Assembly (NCBI RefSeq): GCF_000181515.1
Contig: NZ_ABCG01000003.1
Coordinates: forward strand, 248,001-312,000
Length of the DNA stretch: 64,000 bases
Reading direction: 5' to 3'
Origin: Erythrobacter sp. SD-21
GTDB lineage: Bacteria; Pseudomonadota; Alphaproteobacteria; Sphingomonadales; Sphingomonadaceae
A program made the position numbers and the translations under genes. Below are positions 27,446 to 35,676 of this stretch, one piece after another. Positions within the stretch are counted from its first letter, which is position 1; every line of letters begins with the position of its first letter. The notes beneath the pieces were generated by a model. The model did not search any database and was not told the origin of the DNA. It saw only the letters and a list, made by a program, of their open reading frames with translations.

Positions 27446-29634
27446 CAATCAGCCGTCACCGAAAGTACGCGGTCGGGCGTCATCGGATAATCGAAAAGTC
27501 GCGCCCCGCAGGCGTTGTAGATAGCGTTGGCGATAGCCGCCGCACCGCCGCACATGCCGAGTTCGCCGATCCCCTTCGCCTGGATCGGACTGGCCGCCCC
27601 GTCGCGTTCTTCCACCATTGCCACCTCGAGATCGGGTACGTCGCGGTGGACGGGCACATGGTATTCGGCAAGGTCGCAATTGACGAGATGCCCGTCGCGC
27701 GGATCGAATTCGAGCGCTTCGGTGAGCGCCACGCCGATGCTCCAGGTAATGCCGCCGAGGCATTGCGAGCGGGCGGTCTTGGCATTCAGGACGCGGCCGA
27801 AGCCGAACGCGCCGAGCATACGGTCCACCCGCGTTTCCCCGGTATAGGCGTTGACGCGCACTTCGGCGAAGAAGGCGCCGAAACCCGACGCGGTGTAATC
27901 GTCCTCGATGTCGCCGGGTTCGTAATGGCCTTCCCGGACGAGATCCTTGCCCCCGAGCAGGTCGCCGATCTCCTGCCCGTCCGAGGTCGCGCCTTTCTTC
28001 AGTTCGAGCCGGTCTTCCGCGACACCGGCTTTCGCCGCCAGTTCCTCCCGTATCGCCTTGCAGGCCACATAGACGGCCGACCCGATCGACGGCGCGCCCC
28101 AGCTGCCGCCCGAACCGGGGCCGCGCGGATGGGCCGTATCGCCCAGATCGACCATGACCGTTTTGGGCGGCAGACCGAGCATCTCGCCCGCGATCTGCGC
28201 CAGGATTGTGTAGGTCCCGGTACCGATATCGGTCATGTCGGTTTCGACCAGCGCCGTGCCGTCGGGCCTCAGCGTGACGCGCGCCCTGGCCTCGGCGATA
28301 TTGTGGACACGGGCCGCGCTCGCCATGCCGGTGCCTATCCACCATTCGCCCTCGCGCCTCTGGCGGGGCCGGCGCGGACCGCTGTCCCAGCCGAACGCAT
28401 CGGCGCCCTGTTTGAGGCACTGGGCCAGCGTGTGCGAGGAAAAAGGCAGGCCTTCCTCGGGGTTCTTTTCGGGAATGTTGCGCAAGCGCAGCTCCACCGG
28501 ATCGATCCCGGCCTTCTCGGCGAGCACATCCATCGCCGCTTCGAGCGCGGGCATGCCAGCCGCTTCCCCGGGCGCGCGCACGGAGCCGGCAGTCATCCGG
28601 TGGATGCGCGCAACCATGAGCATGAGCTCGCGGTTTTCGCCGCCATAGAGGAAATGCGAGGATTGGAGGACAGGCTCGGCAAACTCTTCGCCCGGAAGGT
28701 TCGACACCAGCGCTTCGTGCCCGAACCCGGTGAGCGTGCCATCGCTGGTCGCCGCCAGCCGCAGTCTTTGCGTCGTTTCGCTGCGGCGCATGATGCACTG
28801 GAACACCTGCTGGCGCGAAAGCACCACCCGCACCGGTCGGCCCAGTTCCCTCGCTGCGAGGGCGGCCGCCACGACCTCCTCGCTGATGCCGAGCTTGGAC
28901 CCGAACCCGCCGCCGACGAAGCGCGAGACGAGGCGGATGTTCTCTTCCTCCACCCCGAGCGCATCGGCCAGTTCGCTGATATTGTAGTTCAGCATCTGCA
29001 ACGAGGCGTGGACGGTAAGCCGGTCGCCTTCCCATTCGGCGATCGCGGCGTGCGGTTCCATTGCGGCGGAAGCATGCCCCTTTGTCGTGTAGGTGACATC
29101 GACGCTGTGCGCCGCGTCCCTCATCGCTTGGGCCAAGTCCCCCTGCCGAACGGTTTCGTCCTCCTGCTCTTCCGTCTCAGCCGAAGCGGGATCGAGCGGG
29201 GCTCCGCCCTCTTCGCGGTATTCGACGCCCAGATGCTTCGCGGCGTCGCGCGCCTGTTCGAAGCTTTCGGCCACCACGAGGGCAATCGGCTGTCCCCAGT
29301 AGCACACCTGCCGCGGCCCCTGCTTGGGCGCTTCGTTGGCGGTGCCTTGCGCAGCGCGCGTGGTGAGCCGCTCGTCGTCGATCACCGCGAGGACCCCGGG
29401 CATGGAGAGGACGCTGTCCTTGTCGATATGCGTCGCGTCTCCGCGTGCGATCGTCGAGGTGACCAGAACACCCTCGGCGCAGTTGGCGACCGGATATTCG
29501 GCGGCGTAGGGCGCGGTGCCGGTGACCTTCGCCAGACCCTCGACCCGCGATACCGGCTTGCCGAGGACGTCCTGCTTCATGCCGTCGAGGCGGTTGGCGT
29601 TGTCCGGCTCGTCCTGTTTGAAATGCACCTTCAT
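27445..29634 (-). CDS. paoC: Molybdopterin-binding subunit of PaoABC-type aldehyde oxidoreductase
   Basis: A 729-residue large subunit of the xanthine oxidase family, close in length to E. coli PaoC. Visible are GKPVSRVEGLAKVTGTAPYAAE at the N-terminus, VSRFVGGGFGSKLG (cofactor loop), TDIGTGTYTILAQI, and near the C-terminus KGIGELGMCGG, which contains the catalytic glutamate (GxGE). It hydroxylates aldehydes or similar substrates at the molybdenum centre. It overlaps paoB by four bases. There is no signal peptide, as expected for this subunit. Confidence 0.9.
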   Translation of the reverse strand: MKVHFKQDEPDNANRLDGMKQDVLGKPVSRVEGLAKVTGTAPYAAEYPVANCAEGVLVTSTIARGDATHIDKDSVLSMPGVLAVIDDERLTTRAAQGTANEAPKQGPRQVCYWGQPIALVVAESFEQARDAAKHLGVEYREEGGAPLDPASAETEEQEDETVRQGDLAQAMRDAAHSVDVTYTTKGHASAAMEPHAAIAEWEGDRLTVHASLQMLNYNISELADALGVEEENIRLVSRFVGGGFGSKLGISEEVVAAALAARELGRPVRVVLSRQQVFQCIMRRSETTQRLRLAATSDGTLTGFGHEALVSNLPGEEFAEPVLQSSHFLYGGENRELMLMVARIHRMTAGSVRAPGEAAGMPALEAAMDVLAEKAGIDPVELRLRNIPEKNPEEGLPFSSHTLAQCLKQGADAFGWDSGPRRPRQRREGEWWIGTGMASAARVHNIAEARARVTLRPDGTALVETDMTDIGTGTYTILAQIAGEMLGLPPKTVMVDLGDTAHPRGPGSGGSWGAPSIGSAVYVACKAIREELAAKAGVAEDRLELKKGATSDGQEIGDLLGGKDLVREGHYEPGDIEDDYTASGFGAFFAEVRVNAYTGETRVDRMLGAFGFGRVLNAKTARSQCLGGITWSIGVALTEALEFDPRDGHLVNCDLAEYHVPVHRDVPDLEVAMVEERDGAASPIQAKGIGELGMCGGAAAIANAIYNACGARLFDYPMTPDRVLSVTAD

Positions 29635-30614
29635 GCCGCGTCCTCCGCCGCTTGTTGCAGGACTGCGTGCAGCGTGCGACGCGCCAGCGGAATCTTGAAA
29701 TCGTTCTCGCCGTAGCCGCGCGCGTCTTCGAGGAGGATGTCGGCGGCCGTGTCGAACAGTTCGCGCGAGGGCGCCTGGCCGACCAGCGCGTCCGCGAGGT
29801 GCGGATCGTGCCAGGGCTTATGCGCCAGCCCGCCGAACGCGAGATCCGCGCGGGTGAACTTCCCGTCGGCGATTTCGACAATCGCCGCGATGGAGACCAG
29901 CGCGAAGGCATAAGACGAACGCTCGCGGACCTTGCGGTAAAGCTGGGTACCGCCGACCGGCGGGGGGAGGGTGATCCCGGTAATGATCTCGCCCCGCTCG
30001 AGGACATTCTCGACCCACGGCGTATCCCCTGGCAGCACATGGAATTCCCGCAAGGGCACGCTGCGGTCCGTACCCGGTCCTGAAACGAGCACGGTTGCAT
30101 CGAGCGCGCTCAGCGCCACCGCCATGTCGCCCGGATAGGTCGCGATGCACTGGTCGCTGGTGCCGAGGATGGCATGGAGCTTCGCAATCCCGTCGATCGC
30201 GCCGCAGCCGCTGCCCGGTTCGCGCTTGTTGCAGGGCTGATCGATATTCGTGAAGTAGAAGCACCGCGTGCGCTGGCACAGATTGCCGCCGTTGGTCGCC
30301 TTGTTGCGCAATTGCTGGGTCGCCCCGGCAAGGATCGCGCGGGCGAGCACGGGATAGTCTCTGCGCACCCGGGGATGGACGGCCGTCTCCGTATTGGTGG
30401 CAAGCGCGCCCAGCAGCAGGCCGCCATCATCGGTGTCCTCGATTTGCGCGAAGCCGAGCCGGTTGAGGTCGGCCAGCCGGCTCGGCGTTTCCACCTGCAG
30501 CTTCATCAGGTCGAGCAAATTGGTGCCGCCGGCGATGGCCATGGAATCGCTTGCTGCGGTGAGGCTGCCCGCTTCTTTAAGGGAAGGCGCGCGGGTGAAC
30601 TCGAAGGGCCTCAT
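29631..30614 (-). CDS. paoB: FAD-binding subunit with extra iron-sulfur insert (PaoB/YagS type)
   Basis: A 327-residue FAD subunit. MAIAGGTNLLDLMK (residues about 25-38) is the FAD pyrophosphate motif. The feature that separates the PaoB type from ordinary CoxM proteins is the cysteine-bearing insert NLCQRTRCFYFTN...CNKREPGSGC (about residues 125-155), which binds an additional [4Fe-4S] cluster in E. coli PaoB. The ATG at 30614 overlaps the paoA stop (ATGA); the open frame continues upstream but only as a shadow of paoA. Confidence 0.9.
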   Translation of the reverse strand: MRPFEFTRAPSLKEAGSLTAASDSMAIAGGTNLLDLMKLQVETPSRLADLNRLGFAQIEDTDDGGLLLGALATNTETAVHPRVRRDYPVLARAILAGATQQLRNKATNGGNLCQRTRCFYFTNIDQPCNKREPGSGCGAIDGIAKLHAILGTSDQCIATYPGDMAVALSALDATVLVSGPGTDRSVPLREFHVLPGDTPWVENVLERGEIITGITLPPPVGGTQLYRKVRERSSYAFALVSIAAIVEIADGKFTRADLAFGGLAHKPWHDPHLADALVGQAPSRELFDTAADILLEDARGYGENDFKIPLARRTLHAVLQQAAEDAA

Positions 30615-31120
30615 GCCGTCTCTCCTGCGGCAATCTCCTCGATCGCGGCGACGATATTGGCATAGGCGCCACAGCGGCACAGATTGCCGCTCATCCGCTC
30701 GCGTATTTCCTCGCTCGTGATCGCAATGGATCCTTCCAGCTTTTCGCTGGCATCGCTCGGCCAATTCTCGGCCAGTTCCTGCAGCAGGGCCGTCGCCGAA
30801 CAGATCTGGCCGGGCGTGCAATAGCCGCACTGGAACCCGTCGTGTTCGAGAAAGGCGCGTTGCAGCGGGGAGGGCTCGTCGGGCGTCCCGAGGCCTTCGA
30901 TGGTGGTGACGCTGTCGCCTTCGTGCATCGCGGCAAGGGTGAGGCAGCTGTTGATGCGGATACCGTTCACGATGACGGTGCAGGCGCCGCATTGCCCGTG
31001 GTCGCAGCCCTTCTTGGTCCCGGTCAGCCCGAGGTCGTGTCTCAGGAAATCGAGGAGGGTGACGCGCGGGTCGTCGGGAATGGGTTGCGGGGTTCCGTTT
31101 ACAGTGATGGGTTCGGCCAA
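30611..31120 (-). CDS. paoA: [2Fe-2S] subunit of PaoABC-type oxidoreductase
   Basis: A 169-residue small subunit with both cluster motifs: the plant-type ferredoxin GCDHGQCGACTV...INSC and the helical-domain CGYCTPGQ...NLCRCGAY. I chose the TTG at 31120 because AAGGAGG sits about five bases upstream and the protein then begins directly at MAEPITVNGTPQ. E. coli PaoA carries a Tat signal that sends the complex to the periplasm. None can be found here in any plausible extension, so this complex is probably cytoplasmic. It is the first gene of the operon. Confidence 0.88.
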   Translation of the reverse strand: MAEPITVNGTPQPIPDDPRVTLLDFLRHDLGLTGTKKGCDHGQCGACTVIVNGIRINSCLTLAAMHEGDSVTTIEGLGTPDEPSPLQRAFLEHDGFQCGYCTPGQICSATALLQELAENWPSDASEKLEGSIAITSEEIRERMSGNLCRCGAYANIVAAIEEIAAGETA

Positions 31121-31182
31121 GGACGCCTCCTTCACCCTTTCAAACCATCGGGCGGCAAAAGGTGTCCGCAAATTGCCAAAAG

Positions 31183-33702
31183 CTAGAGGTCCGGCAGGGA
31201 CTGTTCGGCGAACCCCCAGCCATCGAGCGATTTCGACTGTGCGCGGCGGATCAGGGTCGCGGCGTCGTCGATGGAGAAGGGCCGGGCGTCTTCCATGGTC
31301 TTCAGCTTGTTCCACGCGACCGGCACGGCCACCGGTGCGCCGCTGCGGGCGCGGGCGGAATAGGGCAGGACGGCGGTCGACCCGCGCTGGTTGCGCAGCC
31401 AGTCGATGAAGATGCGGCCCTTGCGCTTGGCCTTGCTCATGGTCGCGGTGAAGCGGTCGGGTTCGGCCAGGCTCAGCGCTTCGGCGAAGCGGCGGGCGAA
31501 GTCCTTGTGCGCGTCCCATTCATGTCCGGGCGCGAGCGGCACCACGACATGCACCCCCTTGCCGCCCGACAGCATGGCAAAACTGACGAGGCCGAGGTCC
31601 GCCAGCCGATCGTGGATATCGCGAGCCGCCTGTTTCACCGCATCGAAGCCGAGGCCTTCGTCGGGATCGAGGTCGAAAATCATGCGGTCCGGCGCTTCGA
31701 CACGGTCCGAACGGGCGCACCAGCCATGGAATTCGATCGTCCCCATCTGGACGCATTGCAGCAGCCCCCGCGGATCGTCGACGAAGAGGTAATCCTCGTG
31801 CCCGCCGTCCTTCTCACGGATGGGAACATGATGCACCGCATCCCCGAAACCCCCGCTGTCGTGCTTCTGGAAAAAGCACTTGCGCGCCCGGCCCTGCGGG
31901 CAGCGTACGAGGCTGATCGGGCGCCGGGCGGCATGGGGCAGCATAAGCGGGGCCACGGCTTCGTAATAGTCGGCAAGTTTGCCCTTGGTCTGACCGCTGT
32001 CGGGAAAGATGACGCGATCCCGGCTGGAAATCGTTACCCGCTCCTCGCCATCGGCTGGGACGGGGGCGGGCGTTTCGGGCTTCACCTCGGCGGACTTCTT
32101 GTCGCCCCTCAGGCCAAGGAAGCTGGCGTGGCGCACATTCCCGTCGGCGGTGAATTCGGCAAAGGCGATTTCGGCAACCAGCTTCGGCGTCACCCAGGTG
32201 ACACCGCGAGAGGAAGATTTGTCGACCTCGGCAGGGGGCGTCTTGCGTTCGAGGCGCTTCATCTTCGCGGCCAGCCCGTCGAGATCGTCTGCCGTAAAAC
32301 CGGTCCCGACATTGCCCTTGTAGACCAGCTCGCCCTTTTCGTGCTGCGCCAGCAGGAGCGAAGCGAAGGGCCGCGCCTTGGCGCTCGACCGCTTCCAGCC
32401 GATGACGACGAACTCCTGACGCCGCGTGCATTTGACTTTCATCCAGGCCTTGCTCGGGCGCGAAGCGTAACGGCCATCCACTGTCTTGGAGATGATGCCC
32501 TCCTGCCCGGCCTCGCACATGGTGCGGTAGAGCGTCTCGCCCGCACCCAGCACGTGCTGGGCGACATGGATGGGGGCCTCGGCCACGTCGAGCAGCGCTT
32601 CGAGCCGTTCCTTGCGCTCGATATTGGGAAGGTCGGTGAGGTCTTCTCCGGAAAGCTCGAGGAGGTCGAAGGCGTAGAGCGCCAGCGGATCGGACGGCCC
32701 TTGCGATCCCTTTCCGCGCTTGAGGACCTTCTGAAGCGTCGAGAAATCGGGATTACCCGACGCATCATGGGCGACGATTTCGCCGTCGATGAGGCAGGAG
32801 GGCAGGCCGAGCGCGGCCAGCGCCTCGACGAGGGGCGCGAATTTCTCGGTCCAGTCCTTTCCGTTGCGCGTATAGATGCGAACATCCCTGCCCTTTGCGG
32901 CGACCAGCGCGCGATAGCCGTCGAACTTTATTTCGTGCATCCACCGATTGCCCTGGGGTACCACGTCCACCAGCGTAGCGAGCTGCGGCTTGCGGTATGC
33001 AGGGAGCGGCGCGTCGCGGACCTCGCGCTTTTTTGCCACACGCGCGTTGCGGCGCGAAGCTTTCTCCATCTGCGCGAGGAAGGCGTCGTCCTTCTTGTCC
33101 GCCAGCGGATACTCGCCCTCCCGGTCTGCGGCGATCTGAGCCATCGACCGCCCGGTCAGCACGCTCGTAAGTTCGCGCTGGACGAGCGCGTCGCCCGCCT
33201 CCGCATGCTCGTCCTCCAGCTTGCGCAGCAACCAGTTCTCGCGCTTCTCTCCCGGTTTCGGCTTGAGGCGAATGAGCAGCCATTCGCCCTTCATGCGTTC
33301 GCCCGAGAGGGTGAAATGAAGATGGCCCTTGTCGAGGTCCTTCGCGCTCTTGCCTTCCACCGGTTCCCAGCTTCCCCGGTCCCAGAGCATCACCGTTCCG
33401 CCGCCATATTCACCCTCGGGAATGACACCTTCGAACCCGGCATAGGACATCGGGTGGTCCTCGGTGCGGACCGCCAGCCGCTTGATGTCGGGATCGGGGG
33501 AGGGGCCCTTGGTGACCGCCCAACTCTTGAGCACCCCATCCACCTCGAGCCGCAAATCCCAATGCAGCCGGGTCGCGTCGTGTTTCTGCACGATGAAGAG
33601 CTTGCCGGTCTCGCTGCTCGCCCGCTTGCCCTCGGGTTCGGGTGTGAGCGCGAAATCGCGCTTGGTGTTGTATTCGGCGAGGGGATCGGTGCGCGTCGCC
33701 AC
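31183..33702 (-). CDS. ligD: ATP-dependent DNA ligase LigD (phosphoesterase-ligase-polymerase)
   Basis: The 839-residue end-joining enzyme with all three domains, in the Pseudomonas-like order. The phosphoesterase domain is at about residues 30-190 (KHDATRLHWDLRLE, DHPMSYAGFEG). The ligase domain is at about 220-530, with the nucleotidyl-lysine motif EIKFDGYRAL, then DGEIVAHD and KVKCTRRQEFVVIGW. The primase-polymerase domain is at about 560-830, with the acidic motif IFDLDPDEGLGF and SGGKGVHVVVPL. It lies 3 bases after ku in the same direction. A long antisense open frame covers it and is not considered real. Confidence 0.95.
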   Translation of the reverse strand: MATRTDPLAEYNTKRDFALTPEPEGKRASSETGKLFIVQKHDATRLHWDLRLEVDGVLKSWAVTKGPSPDPDIKRLAVRTEDHPMSYAGFEGVIPEGEYGGGTVMLWDRGSWEPVEGKSAKDLDKGHLHFTLSGERMKGEWLLIRLKPKPGEKRENWLLRKLEDEHAEAGDALVQRELTSVLTGRSMAQIAADREGEYPLADKKDDAFLAQMEKASRRNARVAKKREVRDAPLPAYRKPQLATLVDVVPQGNRWMHEIKFDGYRALVAAKGRDVRIYTRNGKDWTEKFAPLVEALAALGLPSCLIDGEIVAHDASGNPDFSTLQKVLKRGKGSQGPSDPLALYAFDLLELSGEDLTDLPNIERKERLEALLDVAEAPIHVAQHVLGAGETLYRTMCEAGQEGIISKTVDGRYASRPSKAWMKVKCTRRQEFVVIGWKRSSAKARPFASLLLAQHEKGELVYKGNVGTGFTADDLDGLAAKMKRLERKTPPAEVDKSSSRGVTWVTPKLVAEIAFAEFTADGNVRHASFLGLRGDKKSAEVKPETPAPVPADGEERVTISSRDRVIFPDSGQTKGKLADYYEAVAPLMLPHAARRPISLVRCPQGRARKCFFQKHDSGGFGDAVHHVPIREKDGGHEDYLFVDDPRGLLQCVQMGTIEFHGWCARSDRVEAPDRMIFDLDPDEGLGFDAVKQAARDIHDRLADLGLVSFAMLSGGKGVHVVVPLAPGHEWDAHKDFARRFAEALSLAEPDRFTATMSKAKRKGRIFIDWLRNQRGSTAVLPYSARARSGAPVAVPVAWNKLKTMEDARPFSIDDAATLIRRAQSKSLDGWGFAEQSLPDL

Positions 33703-33705
33703 GGA

Positions 33706-34536
33706 TCAGGCAGACTTCTTGCGCCCGGTCGTCTTCTTCGGCTTGTCCTTTTCGACCGATTGCTTGAGCGCCGCCATCAGGTCGATGACGTTGGAACCGC
33801 TTGCCGCGGCCGGCTCCTCGACATCGCCGATGACCTTCTTGCCACCCTTCGACTTGGCCTTCTTGTCGATCAGCTTGCGCAGGGCGTCCGAATAGCGGTC
33901 CTTGAATTCACTGGCGTCGAAGGAAGCGCTTTTCTGTTCGATCAGCGTGTTGGCAAGGTCGAGCAGTTCCTTCTTCGGCTTGGCATCGTCGATCTCCCCG
34001 AAGAAGGATTGGCCCGCGCGCACCTCGTCCGCATAGCGCAGCGTTTCGAGCAAAAGCCCCTTTCCGCAAGGCTTGATGGCGACCAGCTTCTCGCTCCCCC
34101 GCACCGAGAGCTGCCCGAGCGCGACCTTCTTCGCCTTGCGCAGCGCCTCGCGCAGCACGACGAAGGCTTCCTCGGCTAATTCGTCTTGCGGAGCAACATA
34201 ATAGGGCTTCTCGAAATAGAGCGGATCGATCTCGCAGGCGTCGACGAACTGGACCAGTTCGAGCGTTCGCTTGCTCTCGATCTTGACCGCCTCGATTTCC
34301 TCGTCCTCCAGCAGCACGTAATTGCCCTTGGAAATTTCGTAGCCGCGAATGATCTCGTTGCGATCGACAGGGCCGACCCCGGGCACGACCTTCTCGTAGG
34401 AAACGCGCTTCCCGCTCGGTTCGTGGATCTGGTTGAAGCGCAGTTTTGCGCCCGACTTCGTTGCCGAGTAGATTTCGACCGGGATCGAAACGAGGGCAAG
34501 CCTGATCTGCCCCTGCCAATATGCGCGTGCCGCCAT
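33706..34536 (-). CDS. ku: DNA end-binding protein Ku
   Basis: A 276-residue bacterial Ku, which forms a homodimer ring on double-strand ends and recruits LigD. The typical start AYWQGQIRLALVSIPVEIYSAT, the EIIRGYEISKGNYVLLEDEEIEAVK segment and the Lys-rich C-terminus (KSVEKDKPKKTTGRKKSA) are present. Placement directly before ligD makes this a complete two-gene non-homologous end-joining unit. Confidence 0.96.
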   Translation of the reverse strand: MAARAYWQGQIRLALVSIPVEIYSATKSGAKLRFNQIHEPSGKRVSYEKVVPGVGPVDRNEIIRGYEISKGNYVLLEDEEIEAVKIESKRTLELVQFVDACEIDPLYFEKPYYVAPQDELAEEAFVVLREALRKAKKVALGQLSVRGSEKLVAIKPCGKGLLLETLRYADEVRAGQSFFGEIDDAKPKKELLDLANTLIEQKSASFDASEFKDRYSDALRKLIDKKAKSKGGKKVIGDVEEPAAASGSNVIDLMAALKQSVEKDKPKKTTGRKKSA

Positions 34537-34750
34537 GATTTTCTCCGTTCAGCCAAGAACGTGCGAAGCGGGCACAATGTTTCGGCGCGGCACGATTGCC
34601 CGAAAAAATCGCCAGATGCTTGGAGGTCGTTAACCTTCGCCGCTTACCAGCAGGGGCACGGAGTTACTCCGCGCGGCCCGACAGCGTTCGGACCGCCGCG
34701 GGGCGAGCACTCCCGGGGCGGACGACCTAGCCCTGAATTCGTCACGGGAG

Positions 34751-34782
34751 GGAGCCGGATCGCCAGGGGGCAGTCCGGCTCC
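34751..34782. repeat. Inverted repeat between ku and hspQ
   Basis: A perfect 9-bp stem, GGAGCCGGA/TCCGGCTCC, with a 14-base loop lies 25 bases beyond the hspQ stop codon. There is no T-run on either strand, so it is at best a non-canonical terminator or transcript-stabilising hairpin. Confidence 0.4.
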
Positions 34783-34806
34783 ATTCCGTTGAACTGTGAA
34801 GAAGCC

Positions 34807-35187
34807 TCAGTGCGTGAGGCGGTTGCGCATCCGGTAGCGCCCGTTTTCGAACTGTTCGAAATACTGGTGCACATCGGGATGCGAGACGGGCCCGGCCAAT
34901 GAATCGCGCACCAGGTTCTGCTGGCTCACATAGGCGACGTAATCGCTCTCGTCGCTTTCGGCGAGCAGGTGGTAGAACGGCTGGTTGCGATCGGGGCGGA
35001 TGTCCTCGGGGATCGACTGGTACCAGTCCTCGCTATTGGCGAAGACCGGATCGACGTCGAAGATCACGCCGCGAAAGTCGAACGCCTTGTGTCGGACCAC
35101 GTCGCCGATGGCAAAGCGCGTGAGGATGCGGCGCGGCGCCTCGAGAGTGCGGCCGGCCTGTGCGGAGAAAAACGATGCCCTGTCCAT
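34807..35187 (-). CDS. hspQ: HspQ / YccV-like hemimethylated-DNA-binding domain protein
   Basis: A 126-residue protein matching the HspQ family: RFAIGDVVRHKAFDFRGVIFDVDPVF, then NQPFYHLLAE and YVAYVSQQNL. In enterobacteria HspQ influences stability of DnaA variants and Lon-dependent proteolysis. The ATG at 35187 is chosen; the open frame runs on to 35439, but that extension is antisense to a tRNA gene and contains the well-known spurious translation [12 protein letters not shown]. Confidence 0.87.
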   Translation of the reverse strand: MDRASFFSAQAGRTLEAPRRILTRFAIGDVVRHKAFDFRGVIFDVDPVFANSEDWYQSIPEDIRPDRNQPFYHLLAESDESDYVAYVSQQNLVRDSLAGPVSHPDVHQYFEQFENGRYRMRNRLTH

Positions 35188-35348
35188 GAATAGGCAGGAT
35201 ATGGTGCGCCGCGGCAAATCGACAAGGGGGTGCGGCAATCCATCCCCCGTTTGTGCGCGCGAAAGGGGTTGGCAAGGGCGCAAGAGGTGGCTATTGGCCG
35301 CGCTCGCTTCGACCGGGGCCCATGGCCCCCCAAGCGCACCCGACATGC

Positions 35349-35438
<90 letters not shown>

Positions 35439-35676
35439 CCCATAAGTCATTGACAGAGAACGATTTTCATCCTCGCGGAATGTCCCGCAGTTCTGCGCCA
35501 TTCGGCGCCGGAAGTGGTCAGCCAGAGACCGCCTCGGACGCCGTACAGCGGCGAAACCCGCCATCATTCTCTGCGCCCTCATTCCGAGGTACCAGTTTCG
35601 AACTACTACGGGACTGATGCCCCAACGAAGACGAGCGGCAGTCGCCCGCCACTCGTCAATCGCTCTTCTCGCGAAT

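Noticed and set aside
27427..29715. A plus-strand frame of about 760 codons antisense to paoC
   Set aside because: Same reason: the opposite strand encodes a full molybdenum hydroxylase subunit with its catalytic motif.
31162..34179. An uninterrupted plus-strand frame of about 1005 codons antisense to ligD and ku
   Set aside because: The minus-strand genes have clear conserved domains; long antisense frames are expected from the codon bias of G+C-rich DNA, and the antisense product has no recognisable motif.
35439..35676. Possible attachment-site repeat of the tRNA-Ser 3' end
   Set aside because: I searched by eye for the T-loop and acceptor sequence elsewhere in the window and did not find a second copy.
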